Assembly: GCF_002127325.2 (NCBI RefSeq)
Contig: NC_035437.2
Coordinates: 171,412,000 to 171,475,999 of the forward strand
DNA from: Helianthus annuus
Lineage: Eukaryota; Streptophyta; Magnoliopsida; Asterales; Asteraceae
DNA: 64,000 bases
Direction of reading: 5' to 3'
This document shows, one piece after another, positions 10,162-21,435 of this stretch (the stretch's first letter is position 1; each line of letters starts with the position of its first letter). The notes under the pieces were generated by a model, which worked only from the letters and a program-made list of their open reading frames with translations, was not told where the DNA came from and did no database searches. The translations under genes were made by a program, and so were the position numbers.

Positions 10162-10402
10162 TTCTGGCCAAAGCTGATTTAGTACATCTATTTATTGTTC
10201 AAGTATTATATAAGCTATGTTGAGTATGCATTACAAACGTGAAATGTCTTAATTCTGGCCAAAGCTGATTTAATTCATTTATGTTTAGCATGCTTGACAA
10301 GTGCATAACTAAAGTGATTATCTCATTTCTGGCCAAAGCTGATTTGTCACGATTACTTTGCACACATACTTAAATGATTACACTTCTGGCCAAAGCTGAT
10401 TT
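10162..10402 (+). repeat. Four copies of TTCTGGCCAAAGCTGATTT
   Basis: The 19-base motif occurs at 10162, 10253, 10327 and 10384, each followed by variable AT-rich sequence. It lies just before gag in the Copia leader. Its role is unknown. Confidence 0.85.
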
Positions 10403-10560
10403 GTCTTCGTTTAAGTAGAATTTTTTTTAACTAAGTCTATTATTTTGATGTTAGTAATAGACATTATCACAACTTCATAATTAAAATGGTCATTATTTAT
10501 GCCTGCCTTAGTATAACATGCCCTTAGATCACATTAGGACTTCTTTCTTAGTATCATAAC

Positions 10561-12036
10561 TTGCTCATCTTATTTCCACTATCAGCACCCAATTGCGGGA
10601 TTCCACCTTTGACTGGTGATAACTTTGCTGAATGGAAGGATGCCCTCATGCTTACACTAGGATTGCTAGACTTAGATTATGCTCTTAGAGAGAATAAGCC
10701 AGCAGATCTTACTACTCAAAGTACTGCTGCTGATCAGATAGTTCATGAAAAATGGACTAGATGTAACCGCATGTCTCGCATGTTCATGAAGCAATCCATT
10801 CACAATGCTATTAGAGGCGCCATTCCTGATTCTGAAGATGCTAAAACCTACCTGGATTCTGTGGAGGCTCAATTCAAAGGAACATCAAAAGCACACGCTA
10901 GCACTCTTATCCTCAAGCTGGTGGCGACCAAGTATGATGGGAGGAGCGGCATTCGCGAGCACATCATGATGATGTATGACATGGCCAATAAGCTGAAAGG
11001 GCTAGAGATGGAAATCAGTGATGGTTTTCTTGTTCACTTCATCATCACTTCGCATCCTTCGTCCTATGAAGCATTCAAGATCAATTACAACACTTAGAAG
11101 GAGAAATGGACGATGAGTGAGCTGGTCGCTATGTGCGTACAGGAGGAAGAGCGTATGAAGATGGATCGCACTACTGATGTTGCTAACTTTACAACCTCCA
11201 ACTCTAAGAAGAGGAAGCACAATCATCAAAGAAAGGATGCTTCCAAAGTCCAAAAGCCCAATCCTAATACAAGTGCACCTTCCAGCTCTAAGAGCTCCTT
11301 AGGCAAACCCTATTGCAAGTTCTGTAAGAAAACAGGACATAAGCAAAAGGAATGCCTTGATTTCAAGGAGTGGCTGGCTAAGAAAGGTAACGATTTTTTC
11401 ATGATACTTGAGTCTTTTAATTTAAATGTTCCTGCTAATTCTTGGTGGTTTGATTCTGGTTCTATGGTTCATGTAACTAACTCTACTCAGGGATTCCTTT
11501 CAGTCCGGAAGCTGGGAAGAAACCAAAGAACACTTAAAGTTGGGGATAATCGGGAATTAGAAGTGAAGGCCATAGGAACATTACAATTACTTTTGAAAAC
11601 TGGTTTATGTATTAAACTTTATGATACCTTATATGTTCCTGAGGTAACTCGGAACCTTGTATCAGGACCAAAGTTAGACATGGACGGTTTTGTCGTTTCT
11701 CATGGTCATCGCAAACTCTCTATTCTCTATGATTCCGTTGTTTATGGTACTGGCATTCTGGATGGTGGTCTCTATAGATTAGAACTAGATGAAAATTTTT
11801 CCAAATCTTTGTTGTCATATAATATTAATGAATCACTCACAAAGATGAAACAGATTCGAGACTTAGAGACTTCATCTATGTTGTGGCATCAACGTTTAGG
11901 CCACATCTCAAGAGAACGATTAAATCGTCTCGTAAAGGATGAAGTCTTACCTCCTCTCGGTTTCACTGATTTTGGAACATGTGTCAAATGTCTTAAAGGC
12001 AAAATGACATCAGCGAATAAGAAAGGTGCCACTAGG
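10561..12036 (+). pseudogene. Copia gag and protease, degraded (5' part of polyprotein)
   Basis: Encodes the Copia capsid domain (TGDNFAEWKDALMLTLGLLD early on), a CCHC zinc knuckle (CKFCKKTGHKQKEC) near 11314-11355, the protease region with the aspartate triad as FDSGSMVHVT near 11450, and the GAG-pre-integrase motif LWHQRLGHIS near 11881. There is no clear start codon; the frame opens after a stop at about 10549. A TAG at 11095-11097 cuts gag. The gene breaks at 12036, where Athila has inserted, and continues at 25641. Confidence 0.9.
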
Positions 12037-13416
12037 TGATCGGAGTGTCGCGCTCCGGTCAAAGATAATATTTATAAGCCCAAATTACCCTTAACAATGT
12101 GTTAGTGGTAGTAAGGGGTCGATCCACGAAGAGTATGTGGTTTGTGTATGGATTTGACTGAATTATAAAGAATTGTCACAATTATGAAGCTTGCTAAAGT
12201 GTTTTTGTATTTTTGTTTAATAAAAAGATGTGAATTTGAACTACTGGAATTGGATTAATTAATTAACAACTACTAATTAACGATTGCAAGAAAATTGGAT
12301 ACTAGAACAATAATGATAAAAAGGAATCACACCCGGTTTCGGTAATTGCTAACCTAGGATTTCTACAAGTTTTAGTTTCAACTCAAATGCATTTGATTAA
12401 CGGATTTAGTGTACCGTGACTTAGGTGCTACTAACTATCAACGCCCCGAAGAACGGACAAAAAGACACTTTGTAATCAACACAAATAAATCCTAACAATG
12501 ACAATGTACAATTACATATCACCGTTTCGCAAAGTCATAACTTTTAACATCGCTCGACAATTCACGAATTCGTAACAAATGTAATACTATTGTCAAGAGT
12601 TTCAAAAACCCAATACAAATTGTCACTAAGATGAAACAAGAACAAATTGAAACCCTAAAATTAACAACTACCTACACCGGGGTGAAACCGAGATGATTAG
12701 CCGCTCATGGTTGATGCAACTTGATCACCGGATGTTTGGAATGCGGATGGATTCATCTTGAAGCTTGATTGGATGATTGGTGAATGATGAAGGTTGGTGA
12801 TGGATGAATGGATTGATGGCTAGGGTTTGGAATCAAGATTGTGATATGATTCTTGATCTTGATTCGGGTGATTGATGTAGTAGGAGATGGAATGGTAGGT
12901 GAAAGATGGTTGGTTGTGGCTCCAAGAACAAGATTCAAACTCCAAAGAGTGTGTAACTTACGAATTGAATGCCCCCTCCTCCAATCAAAATCGATCTTAG
13001 CTCAAAACCCCAAAAATCCGCGTCAACCAAAATTACTGCCCGTCGCCGACGGGCCTGACCCCATCGCCGACGGGTTCCCAAAAACCCACTTATGGCCGAC
13101 GGCCAAATCATCTGGATACGGGCTTGTGTGCTTACGGGACTTTCTGGGGCCCGTCCGGGACGGGTATACCCCCGTCGCCGACGGCCTTTAGAGTACCAGT
13201 TTTCTGAACTTTGATCCTTGCACTCCCGGTTGATCCGTAACGCGTCCTGGTGCTCCGGTTTCCGACCCGGTGACTTGCAATGCTCCCGAAAAGCCCTTAA
13301 ACTCCATCAAACCTGCATAAACACAAATTTAATTAAAAATAGGCCGTTCAAGATTAAAACTCATATAAAAACATAAAGTTATACGATTACAAGCACCGGT
13401 TTTCAACCACGTATCA
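12037..13416 (-). repeat. 3' LTR of the Athila element
   Basis: 1380 bp, in plus-strand reading starting TGATCGGAG and ending CGTATCA. It includes GC-rich hairpin motifs (CCCGTCGCCGACGGG type) near 13037-13190. Open frames inside it are repeated in the other LTR and are not genes. Confidence 0.93.
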
Positions 13417-13440
13417 CATCCCCACACTTGTCTTTTGCTT
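13417..13440 (-). promoter_or_regulatory. Polypurine tract of Athila
   Basis: Minus-strand CAAGTGTGGGGATG directly adjoins the 3' LTR, as expected for the plus-strand DNA primer site of a minus-oriented element. Confidence 0.75.
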
Positions 13441-14610
13441 GCCCTCAAGCAAATCTGTTTTTCACTTTCACATGGGTCGTACAACGAATACACATCCCAT
13501 TCCCGAGACAAAGGCTAAGGTCTATTTGTCATACAGAAGTTCACATTCTTTACATTTTCCACATATTTACCGGTAAAGTGAATAATCACATATAATAATG
13601 GTTATCCAAGAATAACCCGCCCGTAAAACTAACAACTCATGCATATCCCTCACAATGTGCTCTCTACTCGGCTTAAAATTGGCTAACGTGTATAATGTAT
13701 TAGCACTTCAACAATTAATCGCTCAAAACCGATTAGAACACCTACCCGCATAGGCTTGCAACTTAATCATTCTCTACCACCGAACACAAACACTAAGCAC
13801 AAGTCAAAAGGTCTTTGAAGGGTTGTAACGGGGCTAGGCTAAGGGTAGGAAATAGGATATTTTTAAAGTGGCTGAAGTGATGAAAATTCGATTTTTATTA
13901 CAAAAGACTATTCTAAACAAAAGTAAACTATAAACATCACTACAAGGCAACAGCTTAAGCCTTTTATTCAACAACTACTAACACTTCTTTTTGTGTTTTT
14001 CTCAAAGCTTTTTTCAATCTTTTTCGCAACATTTTTCTCTTTTTATTTTTTATTTTTATTTTTTAGAATCATAACAACTATACAACTTAAGCTCCTATAA
14101 TCGAATTTTCATCACACGGGTTTAAAAAGAAAAGGTTTAAGGTTTATGGGCTATAGGGTAGTCAAACGAAAGGTTTAGGCTCAAAATGGGCGACTAGGGA
14201 ATTTGTTCGGGTAAGGATAGAAAAATGGTTTTAAGAGAAAAGGTTTACCTAATGCCTTAATCATTCTCGTGCTTGTATTTGGTCTATAGTCTCAAACGTA
14301 TCAAAAGTTGCAAGTTCTACAATACGCGACTAATGGTCCACTCAAACAAAGAAACATGTAAATGTAAATCTATGATATAAAAGTGGCTCAAACCTCACGT
14401 ATAAGGGTATGATATGTGATATGCATAAATTGCTAGTTCCTTAGGCGAATTATTCCCAAATAACCACCCGCTAAATACCCGTTATGCTTATTAATTTGAA
14501 CTTGACCATGACAAAAGACCAAATGGGTTGTGCCATCCCTCGTTGACTTGGTTACTTGTGCTTTTAAGATCGCTTTTAAAACAAGACATTTTTGAAAAAT
14601 TTTTGAAATT

Positions 14611-14742
14611 TTTTCCCCCATCCCCACACTTGAGGTAAACATTGTCCTCAATGTGTAGTGTTTAAATGAACGGGTCAAAATCGAAAAATTTTTACTACTC
14701 CCCCATCCCCACACTTGAAGTACATATTGTCCTCAATGTGTA
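14611..14742 (-). repeat. Two copies of the Athila ACATTGAGGACAATGT motif
   Basis: On the minus strand, 14641-14657 and 14723-14742 read as variants of ACATTGAGGACAATGT, each followed by TTAAGTGTGGGG-like G-rich DNA. The motif is a hairpin (ACATTG/CAATGT). A further variant lies at about 18381-18410. The rest of 13441-15314 is non-coding element DNA with AT-rich runs. Confidence 0.7.
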
Positions 14743-15314
14743 AGAACTAGAGTTTTAAAAATGCACAAGGGATGTGACACGACTAACCTTCCCAACTTTT
14801 CACCCCGGAAATTAAAATACACATTACAATCCACTTATTCTAAACTAACAATCAAAGTAAAAAGAAACACATGCACCTGATTTTTATCGCTTGATGCTCA
14901 TATCCTTCGTCTCTTCATAAAAATGGTTGTCCCGCGAACCCGTTGTACCTACAAATTCTAATCCTTGTGTAGAAGCATGCTTCTCACAACCATCAAAGTT
15001 TGTTAGTTACTTAGTTCTACCCTTTTTTATGAACACATTACCAAGCCATGCATTATCTCACTTTGATTTTATGTGGAAAATATTTTACAACAACAACAAG
15101 CCTAACTCACTTTCGTAGGAATCACGGTTGCATTTAGCGTATGCAACAAGCCCTTTTAAACCCCCCAATAGCTTGGGAGGATGAGTAGGTCTCGTGAGGG
15201 TTATATAGGGAACACACCCACAACATTCATTTAACTAGGCAAAGATTAAATAAAAACGACAAGAAATAAAGGAACACAATATACAACAACAACAACATAA
15301 AATATACCATACCT

Positions 15315-17236
15315 CTACCGCTGATATCGCTCGTTTGGATCCATGGGCGGGTTGGGTTGGTAAGGATAACTAGTGAGGGCCTCGAACATCTCCCTATAGT
15401 TATCGAGGGGGCTTTGCTCTCCTTCAGGTGGCGGTTGGTACGGGATCGGGATAAAGCTAGACCCTACCGCTTCGGGCCAATGCGGAGTCGGGTCGGATGG
15501 GCCTTGTGGGTGAGGAAGGTCGGGGTAATTGGTCCACCCCGAGTGCTCGGCATATGGGAGGCCGGCTTGGTAGTCTCTTTGGTGCTGCTCCTGATCATGG
15601 AGCACTTTGGCGTTATTCATTGCCATTTGTTGAGAGACGTACAAGGCACTCCAACGGCGTCGGTTCAATTCTCTTTCTTCCTGTTGACGTGCTGCCGCTG
15701 CTTCTTCCCATGCCCGTCTTCGGGCAGCCTCATCTTCTGCATCTTTGTCAACTGTTCCATGTGTGAACTTTGCATCGCTTGGAACAGTTCTTGTTCTTCC
15801 ATAAACTTGTTCATTCTTTCCCTATGGGCTTCTTGAGCTGTCCAATATTCTTGCATTGCGGATCCATGCGACCCCTCCCAAGTTTCCCTTCTTCGATTGT
15901 ACTCCCTTCCTTCACCTATACAAGCGGAGACATTGTCATATAGCTCTTGTTGCCCCTGATCAAAATTCTTGTAGGAAGGCACCCGTCTCATGGTCACAAA
16001 ACCCGCCACATCTGCGTTAATTTCCCTATGTGGCCGCATGTACCGTTGCCTTGGTCTTTGTGCACTGGCGGGTTCAACTTCCTCTTCTTCATCCCCCATT
16101 TCTTCATCTTCTTCCTCTACTGGTGGTGCTCCAGAAGTACGGATCTCATACTTGTTGCCCAAATCATCGGTCACAACGTACTTGTTTCCCGAGAACTTAA
16201 CTTCTATCTTCCAATTCTTCCTCATGTACGCCAAGTTAAATTCCTCCACCGGCTTAGAAACCCATAGTGAGTCCAGGGGTAAACAATTTTGTTGCACAAT
16301 CATGGCGCTAATGAGGCGTGCGTACGGAATAAAACGCCTCTGGGATGACTCCCTAGTAGCCCACGTGTTCATCATCACTATATGTCGCCATGACAATGTT
16401 GGGGTTCCATAAAGCAAAGCGTGCACCACCCTACAGTCGCTCACTCTAACACCTCCACGATCACCAAACCTCGCCAAGATGTTCTCAACAGAAATCCCTT
16501 GAAGAATCTTTCCCTCAAGCGACATTTGCTTTCTTTTCATTTCTCCCCCTTTGTGGAACGGTAAGATAACATCTAACAGTTGCTCGGCATCGTTGTTGTT
16601 CACATGATTATCCAAAAACTGCTCGATGGGTGGGTAATCATATGCTTGTACTCCCAAGGAGTCGAAACGAGCAATACAATTCATGGTATCGAAGGACATT
16701 GTCATGTTCCCTCGAGTAGTCTTTCCCACCAACTTCCACTGTGATGGAGATTCATTCTTGTTCACGAGCTTCAAGGTAGATAACCATTCACATACTTCCG
16801 ATAAGTATATCCTGGAGGTATTATATTCACACCAATCAAGGACACTTTCCCATCCTAGACGTTCAAACATCTGCACAATCCCGATCTGACGAAATTCTTC
16901 TACGTTCACAACCCGTTCACATATTACCCTTGTTGGAACTGAAGTGTTCACACCGTTCACCATCTTCCACTTCCACAACTTAGCCTCTAACTTCCTGTCT
17001 TGATAACTTGACAACGGTTTGTTCTTCTCGTCATCCCAAATTCTAGCACTTTGGCTATCCCTAAACTTCACCCACTCCCAATCCTGCCTGTACAACCTCG
17101 CATCGTTCTCCTCCACGGAGCTTAGTTGCTCCCACTTCTTCGGTATTAAACCGGAAGAAGAACCAACCCCGGATGATGAAGCTTGGCCTGTAGTCTTTTG
17201 TCTCTTGCCACCCGCCATAACTACAATCACAAACAA
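15315..17236 (-). pseudogene. Athila extra ORF downstream of integrase, one frameshift
   Basis: A 523-residue frame (17236-15665, first good ATG near 17218) followed by a 117-residue frame (15668-15315) forms one original protein. It lies in the env-like position and resembles the Athila ORF-1 family of plant retrotransposons, whose function is unknown. Visible traits are a Ser/Gly-rich N-terminus, a globular middle (WEWVKFRDSQSARIW), an acidic EEEDEEMGDEEEEVEP stretch near residue 375, and Gln/Glu-rich helices. Near 15740-15750 coding sense moves to another frame: an Ala/Arg/Glu-rich helix runs on through ELNRRRW into the second frame, so a single indel separates the two parts. No signal peptide or membrane anchor stands out. 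The product ends in a Pro-rich tail. Confidence 0.75.
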
Positions 17237-18575
17237 GCAAACATCAATATAAATTCAACCTTCATTAAACTCCCAAACTTTGAACATGAGGTGCGATGTT
17301 GAAATTTTTAATTAACAAGTGAAAGTAAAATCGCATTTTTAAACTTCCAAAAGTCGCCAATTTTATCATCTACTTATCAATCTCATTGTTGTGCTTACAA
17401 TTTCTTATAATTTCGACAATGTATTCAACATCACCTTCATGTTCAATCATGTGTATAACAAGTGTAATCACTTCACTAAAGTTATACATGCTCAAATTCC
17501 ATCAACAACAACTAATCTTACTCAACATCATGCTAAATCAACATACATTGTTTAAACAACCTACTCTTAAACTAACAAGTTTAAAATTTCGGAAGAAAAA
17601 CATTACATACATGAGAATCAAGCATAAAATTACAAAGAATCCATACCTTGTGTTGTTGAAACAAGAAAAAACTGTGAAAAGATGTAAAACAAAGATCTTG
17701 ATGCACACCCCTTCAAAAACCCTAAGTAACACGCCCAGAAATCTTGCAAAATAGCAAGAATTGATGAAAACCGTGTTGGGGGTTTTGTTCCTCTTGAAAA
17801 ATTACCCAAGATGGACTCCAAAATCAGTTGGATTGGTGGAGAATTGAGAAAGTTATGAAAGCTTGAAGGTTTTAGGGTTCTTGAGAGTTTGAGGAAGAAG
17901 ATGAAGGGGAAAGGTGATGTTAGGAGAGAGAAATCAGAGATTTTTGTGGTAAAGAATGATGTAGGGTGATTGGGAGTCGACTTAGTGGTAAATGATGGAG
18001 TTATGTGGTGTTTGGTTAGGTGAATACACTTTGAAAACCGTTTTTAAACGCTAGAACACTTTTGCGTCCGACGTCAAATCCCAAGCCCGTCGCCGACGGT
18101 GATGAACCCGTCGCCGACGGGTAGCCAAAATTTATCCTGTGGCCGATGCCTTAAGCGTCTGGTTACGGGAATTTGGATCCGACGGGGCTTTAGAGAGCCC
18201 GTCCGGGACGGTCATCACCCCGTCGCCGACGGGTAGCCATTTATTAAATTTTTTTATTAACTTTAATAAAAGAACTATATACATTTAAAAATCCTAAAAA
18301 ATGTTAATGATTTTCTTTTTGTAATATTTTTTTAAGTTATAATTTAAAAACGTGATAATCGTCAACGGCCCTACCACCCCCCAAAAAAATCGTGTATTGT
18401 CCTCAATGCACATAACAGAGCCTAAACACATACCTTGTGTCTTCATGACCCGTTCGGAATGTCTGGACTTCACACAATCAAGAGAGATTAGTATCAAACG
18501 AAAACGACTATATCTAGAACACACAAACAATTAAAAGATTGTACATAACTTTACACAAAGTGTTACCGGTCCTTT
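17237..18575 (-). other. Athila spacer between integrase and extra ORF
   Basis: No gene is seen. The GC-rich block at 18062-18236 repeats CCCGTCGCCGACGGG-type motifs also found in both LTRs. A variant of the ACATTGAGGACAATGT motif lies at 18381-18410. The remainder is AT-rich. Confidence 0.6.
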
Positions 18576-21435
18576 TCATTCGACCTCATAAACCGGGAAA
18601 CTTACCACGAAGCTCACTGATTCCTTGTTTTCATCCACTTTCTCGTTACCATCGAGAAACGGTTTTAGCCGATGACCATTTACCGTTTGCCGTACCCCGT
18701 CCTTTGGGTCCTCGATAGTAACATCACCCAATTGTCCGACCCGGGTGACAACATAGGGTCCCATCCACTTGCTCCGGAGCTTTCCGGGAAAGAACTTGAG
18801 TTTCGAATTGTAAAGCCACACCTTTTGGCCCACCTCGAATTCTTTCTTTCTCAACTTGGCATCATGCGCCCTCTTCATCCCATCCTTGTATTGAGACGCA
18901 CATTCATATGCCATTTCCCTTAGCTCCTCCAACTCACATAATTTGAGCTTCCGTTCTTTACCTGCATCATCATATTGCACATTAACCTCTTTAATGGCCC
19001 ATAACGATTTGTGCACAAGTTCAACCGGTAAATGGCAGTTTTTACCGTAAACCAACCGGTAAGGTGTAGTGCCTATGGGTGTCTTATGTGCCGTTCGGTA
19101 GGCCCATAAAGCATCGTTCAATTTAATTGACCAATCCTTACGGTCCGCCCGGATGGTGTTTTGCAAAATCTCTTTGATTTGCCTATTTGACACCTCAACT
19201 TGCCCACTTGTTTGCGGGTGATAGGGGGTGGCAATCCTATGGTCAACACCAAACCGCTTTAAAAGTTTCCCGAACCGAAAATTTTTAAAATGGGATCCTC
19301 CGTCACTTATAATGACACGAGGAATCCCAAACCTTGAGAAAATATTGGTTTGGACAAAATTACATACCACGGAATGGTCGTTTGTCTTGGTGGCTATTGC
19401 TTCGACCCATTTTGACACATAGTCAACGGCCACCAAGATATACAAATTGCCATAGGAATTGGGGAATGGGCCCATGAAATCAATACCCCATACATCAAAA
19501 ACATCGACTACAAGGATTGGTTGCATGGGCATCTCATCCCTTTTTGAGATACCCCCTAATTTTTGACACTCTATGCAATTTTTGGCAAACTCATTTGCAT
19601 CTTTGAAAATAGTAGGCCAATAAAGGCCACTATTCAACACTTTGTGACCCGTTTTGTGACCACTAAAGTGACCACCACATGCAAACGAGTGTAGATGCTG
19701 CAACACGCTCGGAATCTCTTCGTCATCAATGCATCTCCTTATAACTTGATCCGCACACTCCTTCCACAAATGCGGTTCTTCCAACCGGTAGTATTTGATT
19801 TGGGACATGAAGTGTTGCCTTTTCCGTCTATCCCAATGTGCCGGCATATCACCTGTAACAAGATAATTGACAATGTTAGCATACCATGGCAATTTATCTA
19901 ATTTCATTATATGCTCATCTGGGAAGGACTCATTGATTTCTAAAGCTTTCGGATCCTCTTCAGACATCAAGCGGGACAAGTGGTCCGCTACCACGTTCTC
20001 AATGCCCTTCTTGTCCCGTATCTCCAAATCAAACTCTTGGAGCAACAACACCATCGGATTAACCTCGGCTTCGCATCTTTCTTCTCCATGAGGTACCTAA
20101 CTGCAGTGTGATCCGAGTAAATAATGACTTTACTACCCCATATATAAGACCGAAATTTATCCAATGCATCGCAAGTAGCTCTTTTTCGGTAGTTGTGTAG
20201 TTCAATTGCGCATCCGAAAGAGTCTTACTTGCGTAGTATATGGCAACGGGTTTCTTGTCAACCCGTTGTCCCAACACGGCCCCCACCGCATAATCACTTG
20301 CATCGCACATGATTTCAAAAGGTAAAGACCAATTTGGCGATTGCAAGATTGGGGCCTCCACTAACTTCTCTTTTAAATTGTTAAAAGCATTTTGGCAATT
20401 TTCATTGAAATCAAACGGTTGGTCTTTTAGCAACAAATTACATAAAGGCTTTGTTATATCACTAAAACCCTTAATAAACCGCCTATAAAACCCCGCATGA
20501 CCTAAAAACGACCTAACACCTTTAACAGTCGTGGGATATGGTAAAGTGGATATAACTTGTACCTTAGCACGATCAACCTCTATCCCACGACTCGACACCA
20601 CATGTCCCAACAAAATTCCCTCTTGAACCATAAAATGGCTTTTTTCCCAACTTAGGACCAAACTAGTTTCAACACATCTTTTTAACACTTTATCTAGTTG
20701 ATCCAAACAAGTCTCAAAGGATGATCCAAAAATTGAGAAATCATCCATGAAGATTTCCAAAGACTTTCCCACCACATCTGAGAAGATACTCATCATGCAC
20801 CTTTGGAAGGTGGCGGGAGCGTTACATAATCCAAACGGCATTCGCCTAAATGCGAATGTACCGTAGGGACATGTAAACGTAGTCTTTGATTGATCTTCCG
20901 GATGGATGGCAATTTAGTTATAACCGGAATAACCATCTAAGAAGCAATAAAATTTTTGCCCCGACAATTTCTCAACTATTTGATCTATGAAAGGTAAAGG
21001 AAAATGATCTTTGGAAGTTGCGGTATTCAACTTCCTATAATCAATACAAATTCGCCACCCGGTTACCGGCCGAGTGGCTACCTCTTCACCTGCGTCATTT
21101 TTGACGACTTGTATACCTGCTTTCTTGGGAACCGTCTGTGTTGGGCTCACCCATTGGCTATCCGAGATCGGGTAAATGATACCCGCTTCAAGCCACTTCA
21201 ACACTTCTTTCTTCACGACCTCCCGCATGTTTGGATTTAACCGCCTTTGTGCATCTCGAACGGGAGTCACATTCTCTTCCGTGATGATTTTGTGCATCAC
21301 CACCGAGGGACTAATACCCTTCAAATCCGCAATGGTCCATCCAATCGCCGCCCGATTGGTGAACACCTCCATCAACTTTTTCTCTTGCTCCACTTTTAAA
21401 TTCGATGCAATAATAACCGGGAGGGTATTGCCTTC
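18576..21435 (-). pseudogene. Athila RT, RNase H and integrase, degraded
   Basis: Minus-strand pol. RT starts in the frame 21393-20914 (WRICIDYRKLNTATSKDHFP) and continues in 20841-20059 with the catalytic FMDDF near its residue 32. Integrase is in 20054-18576, with an HHCC zinc site (CIECQKLGG), catalytic aspartates in GIDFMGPF and ISDGGSHF, glutamate in GQVEVSNRQ, and a C-terminal GPYVVTRV module. Damage seen: a TGA near 21432 separating protease from RT, a TAA where the frame breaks near 20919, and two frameshifts within RNase H between about 20060 and 20190. Reverse transcription and integration would not be possible from this copy. Confidence 0.9.

Noticed and set aside
11095..11097. Copia gag TAG as another read-through stop
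   Set aside because: The following bases are AAG GAG, not a CAR-YYA context, and the same gene carries many other lesions.
12753..13191. Pairs of 61- and 112-residue frames repeated at 24972-25410
   Set aside because: They lie wholly inside the two Athila LTRs, and their repetition is LTR duplication, not gene duplication.
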